A stretch of DNA of 64,000 bases from Paenibacillus radicibacter. GTDB taxonomy: Bacteria > Bacillota > Bacilli > Paenibacillales > NBRC-103111. The DNA lies in NCBI RefSeq assembly GCF_024721995.1, contig NZ_JANQBC010000009.1, positions 186,001 to 250,000 of the forward strand, given 5' to 3'. The notes beneath the pieces are model-generated. The model was not told the DNA's origin and ran no database searches. It was given only the letters and a program-made list of their open reading frames with translations. This document shows positions 25,458 through 33,669 of this stretch, piece by piece. Made by a program: the position numbers and the translations under genes. Position 1 is the first letter of the stretch; the number at the start of each line of letters is the position of its first letter.

Positions 25458-26249
25458 CTACATCCACTCTTTCCCATGATCACGAATGAATTGAATATCG
25501 CTCAGATAATGTTCGAGATGTCCTTCATCTATCATTTTCTGAAAAGCAGTGTCACCAACACTTGCTTTCCTAGTAATGGTTTTGCATAATCCTTCTAATC
25601 GCAACAATACCATGCCCAAATAATGATCTGGTATTGCCTCACCATAAGAATCAAAGAACAATCTTACCCTATGACGTATGCGGCTAGCATGCTGCAGGGA
25701 ATCATAATGAACTTTCTCACCTGTCTCCGCGAAATAAAATCTACTTAAAGGAACACACGTATATAGCGTATACGCAATGTCCCACAGCCTTGGACCCGGT
25801 CCAGCAACATCATAATCAATAATACCTACTGGTCTTTCCTGATTAAATATAATGTTGTATATGGCAAAATCATTATGACACAAAACCTCAAAGAGTTGAG
25901 GCGTGTTATCTATCGATTGCCAGTCATCATCGTATGCAAAATCACTTACTGCGTCATGATACAGTCGGAGCATTTTCGCTATTTCGATTATGACATCATC
26001 TGACCATACATATTCTTTTAAGGGATAATGACCCGCTTCTCCTTCAATATAGGATAGGATCTCTCTTCCTTTATCATCAATGCCTATAAATTTAGGTGCA
26101 TAACTAAAGCCTTTGTTCTCCAAATGCTTCAACAACTTATGAATTTTCGGACTGTCTGGCTTTAATTCTCGTCGCACTGTATCTCCTAATCGATAAACGT
26201 TAGAGACGTTCCCACCTGTTAGTTTTTCTTCGTTATCATGGTTTGTCAT
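25458..26249 (-). CDS. APH/choline-kinase-like phosphotransferase
   Basis: A 263-residue protein of the aminoglycoside phosphotransferase family. It has a glycine-rich start GGNVSNVYRLGDTVRRE (about 12-28), the catalytic Brenner motif CHNDFAIYNIIF (about 144-155) with the aspartate and asparagine, and the magnesium-binding IIDYDVAGPGPRLWDIAY. Many such chromosomal proteins phosphorylate small metabolites rather than antibiotics. AGAGGAAA precedes the ATG. A terminator follows the stop. Confidence 0.9.
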   Translation of the reverse strand: MTNHDNEEKLTGGNVSNVYRLGDTVRRELKPDSPKIHKLLKHLENKGFSYAPKFIGIDDKGREILSYIEGEAGHYPLKEYVWSDDVIIEIAKMLRLYHDAVSDFAYDDDWQSIDNTPQLFEVLCHNDFAIYNIIFNQERPVGIIDYDVAGPGPRLWDIAYTLYTCVPLSRFYFAETGEKVHYDSLQHASRIRHRVRLFFDSYGEAIPDHYLGMVLLRLEGLCKTITRKASVGDTAFQKMIDEGHLEHYLSDIQFIRDHGKEWM

Positions 26250-26264
26250 CTCAATTTCCTCTCA

Positions 26265-26723
26265 CTAAATCCATCTCATATACTGCCCACGCTGCACTTC
26301 GACCTTATTCGCTTTTGCCCATTGTTCGAGGAGTTGTACCCCAAGCTCTTGATCCTTCTCATATCGGAATGACCACTTCATCGGCACCATAAGCTTACGG
26401 CCGGGTCTAATCCCAATGTTCGGGTTCTTTCCATAGGAAATCATAATGATCGAGATATCGTTTGCTTGCAACTCCGTTCCACCCATCATGATGCTTTTAT
26501 GATTAAGCGTTAACTCCCGTTTCTTACTAATAAACGTACGGTAACCTGCAAGGACAACATAGATCGAACATAATATCGTCAGCCATGTCTTAAGATTTAA
26601 TTTCTCCGTATCAAGTGTCTGATCAAATAGTAATCCGTACCCGTTATAAACAGCTACTAATAACATAATGATCATAAGTCCAAGACTGGACGGATTCTTT
26701 ACTGTAAAAATAGGATTCTTCAT
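26265..26723 (-). CDS. Hypothetical membrane protein with cytoplasmic PH-like region
   Basis: I recognise no family. The 152-residue protein has two membrane segments near residues 13-31 and 45-62. A beta-rich soluble part follows (ELTLNHKSIMMGGTELQANDISIIMISYGKNP, then LMVPMKWSFRYEKDQELGVQLLEQWAKANKV), in the manner of membrane-bound PH-like YdbT/YcxB-type proteins. AAAGGAG precedes the ATG. It lies 15 bp before the phosphotransferase gene and may be cotranscribed with it. Confidence 0.7.
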   Translation of the reverse strand: MKNPIFTVKNPSSLGLMIIMLLVAVYNGYGLLFDQTLDTEKLNLKTWLTILCSIYVVLAGYRTFISKKRELTLNHKSIMMGGTELQANDISIIMISYGKNPNIGIRPGRKLMVPMKWSFRYEKDQELGVQLLEQWAKANKVEVQRGQYMRWI

Positions 26724-26815
26724 GTAAGCTGCTCCTTTGATTATCTAAGATAGTGGTTGTAGATTTGCATATCGAGATTACAATTGTAAGGCATAGAGAT
26801 TGGTTTCGTGAACCC

Positions 26816-27025
26816 TTACAAATGTATCAATATCTGCTGGTACTCTTTATTCACTGCATCCATTCTTTTGCATTCCCATATCCCGAAGATGCTCCTCATA
26901 ATTCGCGAATACAACCCTTCTATGGTTCCCCGCAATTTTCCAAAGACTAAATCTGCTCTACCTTCGAAACGATCTTCAAGATCCGCTAATGATTGTCCAT
27001 GGCGGACGATAAGTAGTTCTAGCAA
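26816..27025 (-). pseudogene. Remnant of a histidine phosphatase family gene
   Basis: The frame begins MLELLIVRHGQSLADLEDRFEGRADL, a good phosphoglycerate-mutase-like N-terminus with the RHG motif, but then loses similarity and stops at 69 residues, where the family needs about 190. Another frame nearby (VVFANYEEHLRDMGM) could be a piece of the end. This fits a gene with an internal deletion and frameshift. An intact relative is at 10.6-11.2 kb. Confidence 0.6.
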
Positions 27026-27067
27026 TTAGGCTCACACCTTTTATTGAATTATTAGAAAACAATTTAC

Positions 27068-27514
27068 CTAGAACTTATTAATCAATGTCGTGCCCGCAGG
27101 CGATTTCTTCTTCACAAAGACTGCTTCATTAACCTTAAACTCTTTGCGAGTGACGAACGCGAAGTCACCTTGGTTCCTTGGAACCTCCGCGAAGCGCGTT
27201 AAGGTGTCTCCTTTTACAAAAATCAATAGACTGATCGAATCGCTTGTCTTTATCGAACTTTGAATCCGATCGATACCTTTAACATCGTTAAGAACACTTA
27301 AGTCACCATACGGTGGCACGATATATACCTTGTCCCATTCGAAATCCGTTAAGCTCTTGAGTTCAAATTCCTGTCCGACATTAATTTCACTCACGAACTG
27401 CGACAGCTCCGTGACTTGAAGCGAGTTGGAACCCGATTTATTACTCATAAAAAAGAATAATCCAGCAAACAAACAGCAAAGTACGATAAATGATGTAAGC
27501 AGCTTCTTCTTCAT
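27068..27514 (-). CDS. Hypothetical exported or membrane-anchored protein
   Basis: The 148-residue product starts MKKKLLTSFIVLCCLFAGLFFFMSN, a signal peptide or N-terminal anchor. The cysteines in this segment are not in a standard lipobox. The rest (LSQFVSEINVGQEFELKSLTDFEWDKVYIVPPYG, then beta strands) resembles small extracytoplasmic proteins of Bacillales with unknown function. AGGTAGG precedes the ATG. It follows the Nudix gene by 25 bp and is probably cotranscribed. Confidence 0.75.
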   Translation of the reverse strand: MKKKLLTSFIVLCCLFAGLFFFMSNKSGSNSLQVTELSQFVSEINVGQEFELKSLTDFEWDKVYIVPPYGDLSVLNDVKGIDRIQSSIKTSDSISLLIFVKGDTLTRFAEVPRNQGDFAFVTRKEFKVNEAVFVKKKSPAGTTLINKF

Positions 27515-27539
27515 ATAAACCTACCTTTGTGTCATGGTA

Positions 27540-28157
27540 TTAATCGCAGAAACCTTCTTTATCCACATTCTTTAGATATGTAAACATCTCTCGAACTTGC
27601 TTCTCTGTATTACGCTCTGTTGATAATGCAGGCAATTCATCCTCATTGAAAAATGCAACTTCCAACGTCTCCACACCTGTTATCGCGGCACCGCCAACTA
27701 TTTTACATAGAATAAAGAACTTATACACATGGAAAGCTGACGGCGGGTGATCATGAAACTTCGTATCATAGACACCTAATAGTCGAACAGCCTCTGTCAA
27801 ATAACCCGACTCTTCACGAATCTCTTTCACTACAACTTCCTTCGGTGACAAACCAATATCTGCCCAACCTCCCGGTAAAGCCCAAGCTCCATCAATTCGC
27901 TCACGAACTAACAGTATCTGATTATCTTGAAAAACAACCCCTCGCACGTCCACTTTCGGAGTCGCATAACCTGTCTCACTTGCAAATAGGGTTCTAAGTT
28001 GTTCACTTTCTACATCCACATATTCATTCATAATCTCAACACTTAACGATCTTAATTGTTCAAATCGCTCAAGATCGTAGACATCTTTGGAGTATGCAAG
28101 TCCGGTTTGACTTATTGCTTGAATTTGCTTCGCCCACTCTAACCATTTTAGTTGCAT
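27540..28157 (-). CDS. Nudix hydrolase with N-terminal Nudix_N-type domain
   Basis: A 205-residue protein. Residues 1-65 form the small helical domain found in front of one Nudix group (WLEWAKQIQAISQTGLAYSKDVYDLERFEQLR). The Nudix box is GGWADIGLSPKEVVVKEIREESG, about 96-118, and has all the glutamates needed for metal binding (REExG as REESG). Relatives such as YjhB of bacilli hydrolyse nucleoside diphosphate derivatives. AAGGGG precedes the ATG. Confidence 0.92.
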   Translation of the reverse strand: MQLKWLEWAKQIQAISQTGLAYSKDVYDLERFEQLRSLSVEIMNEYVDVESEQLRTLFASETGYATPKVDVRGVVFQDNQILLVRERIDGAWALPGGWADIGLSPKEVVVKEIREESGYLTEAVRLLGVYDTKFHDHPPSAFHVYKFFILCKIVGGAAITGVETLEVAFFNEDELPALSTERNTEKQVREMFTYLKNVDKEGFCD

Positions 28158-28243
28158 GTATTTAACCCCTTTTGTCTATTGATGTAGAAAATGTTCGAAA
28201 ATAAGTATTCGCCTTATACCTACCAAATTCCTTGTTTTCCCAA

Positions 28244-28272
28244 TAAAAAAGACCGCTCTTATTGAGCAGTCT
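28244..28272 (-). terminator. Rho-independent terminator
   Basis: On the minus strand AGACTGCTC and GAGCGGTCT (one G-T pair) form a stem with a 5-base loop followed by six T. It lies 13 bp after the ATPase gene. Confidence 0.8.
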
Positions 28273-28284
28273 GACTTGTTTTCG

Positions 28285-29034
28285 CTACTCCCCATCTTCA
28301 AACAACATCCGAAAATACCGCTCTCGATTATTCAAGAAATCTTTAGTCAGCAAGTAATGGTCGGTCTGTTCATAGTCGATGGTTTCTACCCCACTATCTG
28401 TAAAATGATACAGAACTGCATTCGGATAAGCCATCAGAATCGGCGAATGTGTCGCAATAATGAACTGTGCTTGCCCGCTTCGCTCAAGCTCCTTAATAAG
28501 TTTCAGTAACACAAGCTGATTCTGGGGAGACAATGCGGATTCCGGTTCATCCAACAAATAGATGCCTTTCTTATCGAATCGATTATGGAAAAAGGTGAGG
28601 AATGCTTGTCCATGCGATCTTTCATTCAAGGATTTACCACCATACGCATTGTATGCAGATCCACCAACAAAAGGATCTTTCGCAAGCTCATCGATATAAT
28701 TCGCAAATGTATCGAATGTCTCTGCTCGGAAGTAAAACCCACTTTTCACCTTCGGCAGCCAAGCTAGCTTCATAATTTCAGCGAGCGAAACATCGTCCTT
28801 CTCTTTGGTGATCATCAGATCACGTCCGCCAACCGTACTAAACCCGCAAGATTGTCCTATCGCTTCAAGCAGCGTAGATTTCCCCGATCCATTCTCACCA
28901 ATAAAGAACGTAACATTATTCCTAAATACCAATTGTTTCATCGATCGGATCGTTGGAATGTTGAATGGGTATTGTTTTTTTTCCGCAGAATTTAACTGCG
29001 ACCAGTCGAGTTGAACTCTTTTTAAAAAAGGCAT
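28285..29034 (-). CDS. AAA family ABC-type ATPase (COG3910-like)
   Basis: The 249-residue protein is a stand-alone ABC-type ATPase without membrane part. Walker A is FFIGENGSGKSTLLEAI (about 43-59), the signature is RSHGQAFL in place of LSGGQ (about 145), Walker B is GIYLLDEPESALSP, and the switch histidine is in IIATHSPIL. The N-terminal strand FLKRVQLDW is typical. Such ATPases are soluble and of unknown role, sometimes in DNA or stress functions. AAGGAG precedes the ATG. Confidence 0.9.
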   Translation of the reverse strand: MPFLKRVQLDWSQLNSAEKKQYPFNIPTIRSMKQLVFRNNVTFFIGENGSGKSTLLEAIGQSCGFSTVGGRDLMITKEKDDVSLAEIMKLAWLPKVKSGFYFRAETFDTFANYIDELAKDPFVGGSAYNAYGGKSLNERSHGQAFLTFFHNRFDKKGIYLLDEPESALSPQNQLVLLKLIKELERSGQAQFIIATHSPILMAYPNAVLYHFTDSGVETIDYEQTDHYLLTKDFLNNRERYFRMLFEDGE

Positions 29035-29097
29035 AGTAAGAAAACTCCTTATCTGAAGCAGTTGTTACATGATGTTGGAGCTACTCATTCGCTTCGA

Positions 29098-29982
29098 TTA
29101 AATAACGCCATAAGATTTCAAAGTGCGGAGCCTGTCCACTGTCAGCCATCCACGCCATTCATATTCTGTTGCCGCGGAAATCGCATTCCAGCTAATTGGC
29201 CAACCACCGTCCTCATGTTGTTGCTCGATTAGATAGTCCAAGTGCTTCTGCACTTCTTCTTCGGTAACGAACTTTCTTGCATAACTTGTAGCTAATGGAC
29301 TCCAGTCGAGCACTTTGTGCACATATCCGTCAGCGTGCGGATCACGCTCAATTGTTCCTGCCTGCGCAAGCCACTCATCCACTTTAGACCAATGCTGGCT
29401 CGCTTTAAGCATGTCAGGTACATTCTCCAAGAACGTAATCAAGTGAATGCCGTCATGGAATCCAGATGGAGTCCCTTGGTCTAAGTACTGCCAAGTATAC
29501 TGCTCATTCTTCTTGAACCAATCTTCATACACAAAGTCCTTATATGCATTCTGCTTGTACAAATACCCAACCATCGATCCTGTTGGATTAATAGAAGCTT
29601 GACGGTCATCCTCAATTGCCCACCAAGGAGTATGCGGATATTCACTTGCATCTTTAAAAATAAATGGCAAACCACCCTCAGGCAGCGTTCTGTTCTTCAA
29701 ATACTCTACAATTCCTTGGACAATTTCTTGATCATAATGATTCACTTCATCCATAACCATAAACGCCATCTCGGTTGGAACAGGCTGACTATGAGGAGTT
29801 CGAATATCAGGTTCAAGCGCATTCCCGAAACCTCCATCTGCATTCTGGTATGCACGAAGCACCTTAATCACTTCTTCACTTGAGCCACCTTCAAAATGAT
29901 ACTCATAACGCTTGCGATCAAGCAAACGAGCATGCTTATATATAAAATCCTTCGCACGTAGCAACACTTGAGAATCGATCAT
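29098..29982 (-). CDS. Prenyltransferase/squalene-oxidase-repeat-like protein
   Basis: The product (294 residues from the ATG at 29982, which follows GGAGG) resembles the alpha/alpha-barrel fold of terpene cyclases and prenyltransferases. It has repeat-like segments YQNADGGFGNALEPDIRTP, LKNRTLPEGGLPF and IEQQHEDGGWPISWN, that is QxxDGGF/W motifs like those of QW repeats. It lacks the DxDD motif of class II cyclases. Function unknown; such stand-alone proteins are common in Bacillales. It stands alone, with its end 63 bp before the ATPase start. Confidence 0.75.
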   Translation of the reverse strand: MIDSQVLLRAKDFIYKHARLLDRKRYEYHFEGGSSEEVIKVLRAYQNADGGFGNALEPDIRTPHSQPVPTEMAFMVMDEVNHYDQEIVQGIVEYLKNRTLPEGGLPFIFKDASEYPHTPWWAIEDDRQASINPTGSMVGYLYKQNAYKDFVYEDWFKKNEQYTWQYLDQGTPSGFHDGIHLITFLENVPDMLKASQHWSKVDEWLAQAGTIERDPHADGYVHKVLDWSPLATSYARKFVTEEEVQKHLDYLIEQQHEDGGWPISWNAISAATEYEWRGWLTVDRLRTLKSYGVI

Positions 29983-30074
29983 CCTATTGCCTCCAATTCT
30001 AAATTTTATGGGACAAGCCACTAACTAAATTTTACCATTATATTGACGCAAAAACAACACATATGTTCTCATTT

Positions 30075-30509
30075 TCATTCATTCAACTTTTCCATATGCT
30101 TTAATTCCTTTAACCCATTTTTTGTTGAATAACTAATTTGATAGATGTTATTCTTACTTTCTACCCAGTAATCATAAGTAACTTCTGGTTCATTTTCAAA
30201 AACAACACCAATATAGTATTGGTTTACGTTTTTAAAACCCTCTTTCCTATGAGGAACTGTGGAGATAGTCCATTCTTCCTTTGGATAATGCTCTTCTAAG
30301 TATGATTCTAACAATTCCACTTTCTTGTCTATTTGTGCATCTATCCAAAAAGGACGAGCCACTAAAAAGATACAATAAACTACAAATGTAGTTAATGCTA
30401 ATATCAAACCAATCTTTCGCCAATTACCTTTTAAAAAGATTAAGATAATAACGTTTATTACAATCACAATCACAAAAATCATAATTTCTATTATTTCTGT
30501 CGGTTGCAT
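30075..30509 (-). CDS. DUF3139-like small membrane protein
   Basis: A 144-residue protein with two N-terminal membrane segments (about 7-26 and 32-52) and a C-terminal soluble domain containing ESYLEEHYPKEEWTIST and YYIGVVFENEPEVTYDYWVESKN, which matches the pattern of DUF3139 proteins. Their function is unknown. A very good GAAAGGAGG precedes the ATG. The base composition is more A/T-rich than that of the neighbours. Confidence 0.75.
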   Translation of the reverse strand: MQPTEIIEIMIFVIVIVINVIILIFLKGNWRKIGLILALTTFVVYCIFLVARPFWIDAQIDKKVELLESYLEEHYPKEEWTISTVPHRKEGFKNVNQYYIGVVFENEPEVTYDYWVESKNNIYQISYSTKNGLKELKHMEKLNE

Positions 30510-30548
30510 ACTTATCCTCCTTTCATACTATTATTGAATTTTGAAAGA

Positions 30549-30683
30549 AGTAAACTGTCATATTTCGCGAAGGTTATGGACGTGACTCCAGCGCTTTCCA
30601 ACAAGTTGTAGAACCCACTCAAGTGTACGGTGCTGTCAAAGCAGCGCCTGAACTCAAACAATTAATCTTACATAGTGCTTGAT
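30549..30683 (+). pseudogene. C-terminal remnant of an unrecognised plus-strand gene
   Basis: An open frame without start codon or ribosome site reads TVIFREGYGRDSSAFQQVVEP, then TQVYGAVKAAPELKQLILHSA and stops at TGA. Its composition looks coding and a terminator-like hairpin follows directly. I cannot name the family. The region 30510-30800 holds no complete gene except possibly the small frame at 30752-30817. Confidence 0.4.
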
Positions 30684-30686
30684 AAA

Positions 30687-30739
30687 AAAAGGACCATTCT
30701 GATGTATGCATAGTTGCTGCTTCAGAGTGATCCTTTTAC
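30687..30739. terminator. Imperfect terminator hairpin
   Basis: AAAAGGACCATTCTGA and TCAGAGTGATCCTTTT pair with two mismatches around a 20-base loop. On the minus strand seven T follow, on the plus strand TTTT. It can end the methyltransferase transcript from the right and the remnant from the left. Confidence 0.6.
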
Positions 30740-30751
30740 TTTAGTATATAA

Positions 30752-30817
30752 TTATAGGTCCTTGCTTTTAAGCAGATCGATGAATTTATAAATTCCTTCT
30801 TCAATAATCTTGTTCAC
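30752..30817 (-). other. Candidate 21-codon small ORF
   Basis: A GTG preceded at nine bases by GAGGG opens a frame that reads VNKIIEEGIYKFIDLLKSKDL and ends at TAA. It overlaps the last 17 bases of the methyltransferase gene in another frame. The peptide would be an amphipathic helix. It could be a real small peptide, or the original end of the methyltransferase after a frameshift, or chance. Confidence 0.25.
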
Positions 30818-31520
30818 ATTTACTCACCCTCAACATACGATTCGCATACCGCTGGAATTCATAATCCACTTTCACTTCAGTCACCGTGCATCCTTCTTCT
30901 TGTAAGTAATGAATAATCGTATCCAAATGCTCATACCGATTGCCAGTTAGATCGACTAATGGAAAGATTCGAATCTCCTTACGTGTCACCCTTAGCAATT
31001 CTTGAATGGTTTGCTTGTGAAACTCAAAGTCTAGACGATCAGCATACGTGAATAAGAAATGTGCGGACAAGGTTAGATCGAATTGGTTATTAGCAAAAGG
31101 TAATAGCGGGAGTGTCACAGCATTGTAGCTTTGGGGTGAATTTTTCATGTCTTGCACGCTGTTCATTAGCGCGGATATACGCGCATCTTTCAATTCATTT
31201 ACGTTTGAGAAATAGTCCCACACGTATTTATTTTTTACTTTAGCAATGCTCTCTATCGCATGTTCAATATCTTGAAGACCTTTGTCGTTAAGCTCCTCAA
31301 CTGCATGATAGTACGCAATATCCGCCGCCGTTACCCGCCCACCGAGCCCATTCGCTATTGCCGTAAATGAACAAGCTCCTGACGGACAATCCAAGATTTC
31401 ATATGCTCGAATTTCTTCCTCCGTAAGCCCAAACATCACTTTATACTCTTCAAACGTTCTTCCTATGAAAATAATCCGACTTAATTCCAACCCTTGATTC
31501 TCATCGTTCGCTCCACTCAT
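30801..31520 (-). CDS. Class I SAM-dependent methyltransferase-like protein
   Basis: The protein (239 residues) has motif I as EILDCPSGACSFTAIANGLGG (about 41-61) with proline-serine in place of the common G-x-G, then VTAADIAYYH for motif II and PFANNQFDLTLSAHFLFTYADRLDFEFHKQTIQELLRVTRKEIRIFPL for motifs IV-VI. This layout is found in a group of bacillary methyltransferases with a DCPSG motif. Substrate unknown. GAGGAG precedes the ATG. A terminator hairpin lies 62 bp after the stop. Confidence 0.85.
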   Translation of the reverse strand: MSGANDENQGLELSRIIFIGRTFEEYKVMFGLTEEEIRAYEILDCPSGACSFTAIANGLGGRVTAADIAYYHAVEELNDKGLQDIEHAIESIAKVKNKYVWDYFSNVNELKDARISALMNSVQDMKNSPQSYNAVTLPLLPFANNQFDLTLSAHFLFTYADRLDFEFHKQTIQELLRVTRKEIRIFPLVDLTGNRYEHLDTIIHYLQEEGCTVTEVKVDYEFQRYANRMLRVSKCEQDY

Positions 31521-31611
31521 CTTGGCTCAGCTCCTCTATTCATTCTTAACTCCACTCAGAAGTAAGTTCCTCTATGTATACGCTTCTATTATCATAACAA
31601 TTAAGGCCTCT

Positions 31612-32079
31612 CTAATCCAGAGATAACTCCATCGGCGCTTTGCAATGTTTATATCCATTTTGCTCATAAAAATCTATACTCCACTCACTCGGCCATACGA
31701 TGATAAATTCATACTTCTGGCACTTCGCCCAGTCTTCAATCTTCTTAAACAACTGGCTGGCAATCCCTCTACCTCTGTAAGCAGGAAGTGTATACACATT
31801 GGTCATGTACACAAAAGGATGTGTAACTCTTCCTGGACGCGGTACTTTATGAACCAACTCTACATACACATGCGATATGATCTGCCCATTGCGATCAGCA
31901 ATCCAAATAAACCAATCTTTACTTTTCAAAGCTGCTTCTAAGAACGTTCTACACTCTCTATCAAACTCTAGAAAATCTTCATCTACTTCTTCTATCACTT
32001 CACTATATTCGAATGTAAAGTCCCATCTCATTTTGATCAGTTGATCAATATCATTCTCATCGGCTAGACGCATTAGCAT
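31612..32079 (-). CDS. GNAT family N-acetyltransferase
   Basis: A 155-residue GNAT with motif A AYRGRGIASQLFKKI at about 98-112 after YMTNVYTLP, and a C-terminal YEFIIVWPSEWSIDFYEQNGYKH. The start ATGCTAATG overlaps the end of an upstream frame that is open except for one amber codon (see 32073-32312). AAAGGTG lies upstream. It is the last gene of a unit that begins at 32793. Substrate unknown. Confidence 0.87.
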   Translation of the reverse strand: MLMRLADENDIDQLIKMRWDFTFEYSEVIEEVDEDFLEFDRECRTFLEAALKSKDWFIWIADRNGQIISHVYVELVHKVPRPGRVTHPFVYMTNVYTLPAYRGRGIASQLFKKIEDWAKCQKYEFIIVWPSEWSIDFYEQNGYKHCKAPMELSLD

Positions 32080-32312
32080 GGGGGATCACCTTTCCTCTCA
32101 TGTTTTATTAAATCAATGATTTGATCTAGTCGTTCATTTGTTTGTGAAGAAGAATTCCATTCCTGATGACCCTCCTAGTAAAACATCAATTCTTTCATCT
32201 CTCTCAATCTCACAAGTTCATCCTCATTAAAGTTCTCAATAACCCCCATATTCTCGAGGGCAATTAATTGTTTGTAAGTTTCACCTGTTGGTTCTTCTAG
32301 AATGTGTATCAT
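32073..32312 (-). pseudogene. Small gene with in-frame amber codon (45 + 33 codons)
   Basis: An ATG at 32312, with AAGGAG seven bases upstream, opens a frame reading MIHILEEPTGETYKQLIALE and ending, after 45 residues, at TAG (32175-32177). The same frame then stays open for 33 more codons (EGHQEWNSSSQTNERLDQII and on) to TAA at 32073-32075, which overlaps the GNAT start. It lies 4 bp after the Nudix gene. The second half has no start codon of its own. Either the gene is truncated at 45 residues, or a nonsense mutation interrupts a protein of about 79 residues. I know no family. Confidence 0.6.
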
Positions 32313-32316
32313 GTAG

Positions 32317-32793
32317 TTACTCCTTAATTAAATTGTCATAATGCTTCTCCATAAACACCCGAATCATCTCCCGATGACTTCCTACCATCTTTAAGCTCGT
32401 AAGCTCACTTGGCTCATAATATTTCATATCCAAGGCTTCGGAATGATCAACCTTTAGCTCACCATGGACATCCGTAGTATAGAACGCGACCGCCACAACA
32501 AAGAACTCATCACCATTAGGAACTTTGACGAAGCTGCTTGCTCCAGAATGAATATGAACGAGCTCAAGCTTACCCGCTTGCAAGTTTGTCTCTTCATAAA
32601 GCTCCCTACGAGCCGTATCTTCCACAGACTCACCTAGCTCCATTAACCCGCCTGGCAATCCCCATGACCCATGAGGCACTGTCCGTTGCTGGAGCAGGAT
32701 TTTACCGGCCTCATCCACCACAATTACAACAGAACCAACCAATATGACAGGGCGATGTCCTACTATCGCTCTCAAATCTTCGACGTAACCCAT
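32317..32793 (-). CDS. Nudix hydrolase
   Basis: A 158-residue Nudix protein with the box GGLMELGESVEDTARRELYEETN at about 48-70, where the catalytic REExxEE is RELYEE. VVIVVDEAGKILLQQRTVPHGSWGLP leads into it. The N-terminus GYVEDLRAIVGHRPVILVGS is typical of a large bacillary Nudix group. Substrate unknown, generally a nucleoside diphosphate derivative. GTGGGGTG precedes the ATG. It heads a unit with the small interrupted gene and a GNAT. Confidence 0.92.
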   Translation of the reverse strand: MGYVEDLRAIVGHRPVILVGSVVIVVDEAGKILLQQRTVPHGSWGLPGGLMELGESVEDTARRELYEETNLQAGKLELVHIHSGASSFVKVPNGDEFFVVAVAFYTTDVHGELKVDHSEALDMKYYEPSELTSLKMVGSHREMIRVFMEKHYDNLIKE

Positions 32794-32820
32794 GATGTCA
32801 CCCCACTTGTAAGTAAATAG

Positions 32821-33171
32821 CTAGATTTCTTCGACGATCGAACTACCCTTCGAACAATCTCTGCATGTCCATTCCCATTCTTCATGAAGACGAAGTTTTC
32901 CGCTAGGTAGCAGCTCAGGCGTTGACTCACACTTTCCTGTCATTAGCTCATTATGCTCATTAATGTGGTGGTATCGCATATCCAGCTTTCCATGATCATC
33001 GACTACCGCTACAAGACTTCCCACCACAATGCCTCCACCTGCATATTCTGCCCACACTCTGTTTCCTTCTTGCCTATATTTAAAAATCGTCTCCTGATTC
33101 ACTTCGCCATTTTCTGTATTCTGAGCAATTCTAAATATTTTGCCATCATAATGAATTGGATTCATATGCAA
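32821..33171 (-). CDS. Conserved hypothetical protein, often labelled n-acetylglutamate synthase
   Basis: A 116-residue soluble protein that is rich in beta strands: IHYDGKIFRIAQNTENGEVNQETIFKYRQEG, VWAEYAGGGIVVGSLVAVVDDHGKLDMRYHHIN and LRLHEEWEWTCRDCSKG. Proteins of this kind occur widely in bacteria and have been named n-acetylglutamate synthase without support I can see in the sequence: there is no GNAT or amino-acid-kinase domain. The start is TTG at 33171 (five bases after GGAGGG) or ATG at 33165. It lies in a loose series of Nudix genes. Confidence 0.75.
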   Translation of the reverse strand: MHMNPIHYDGKIFRIAQNTENGEVNQETIFKYRQEGNRVWAEYAGGGIVVGSLVAVVDDHGKLDMRYHHINEHNELMTGKCESTPELLPSGKLRLHEEWEWTCRDCSKGSSIVEEI

Positions 33172-33183
33172 TCGTTCCCTCCA

Positions 33184-33639
33184 TTAATTCACATCGCCGA
33201 GATAACAAACCTTACTTTCTCGACCTTGAAGTTGGCCGCTCATCTTACTGGGATACAACCTTATGTCATCGAGGCGACTCAGTTCAACCCATTCAATCCC
33301 TATCTGCATATCATCTGCATTCGTAGCTTCAATTTGTCTCACTTCATAATCGATTTCACATGTAATGTAATACTCCACTTGATGGACATCATAATCAAAT
33401 TCAGCATGTTGATGATTCTTACCAATATATTCTCGGATATTAGCAATATCTCTAGGTATTACACGATATCCAATTTCTTCGAGACATTCACGGATAACAG
33501 TATCACGAAGCGCTTCCCCTTTGTCTTGCCCTCCGCCAGGGAAAAGATAGAAGATCCCTTCTTGATCTTTATTTACTGTCAAAAGAATACGGTCGTTCTC
33601 AATAATGACTGCTTTCGCAGAATTTCGAATTGGTTTCAT
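33184..33639 (-). CDS. Nudix hydrolase
   Basis: A 151-residue Nudix protein. The box is GGGQDKGEALRDTVIRECLEEIG (about 34-56), with catalytic RECLEE. It begins MKPIRNSAKAVIIENDRILLTVNKDQEGIFYLFPGG, as in a group of small bacillary enzymes. AAGGAG before the ATG at 33639 decides the start against the frame opening at 33657. Substrate unknown. It precedes the hypothetical gene at 32821-33171 by 12 bp. Confidence 0.9.
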   Translation of the reverse strand: MKPIRNSAKAVIIENDRILLTVNKDQEGIFYLFPGGGQDKGEALRDTVIRECLEEIGYRVIPRDIANIREYIGKNHQHAEFDYDVHQVEYYITCEIDYEVRQIEATNADDMQIGIEWVELSRLDDIRLYPSKMSGQLQGRESKVCYLGDVN

Positions 33640-33669
33640 GGTTATCTCCTTAAACAATTATTTATTGGT

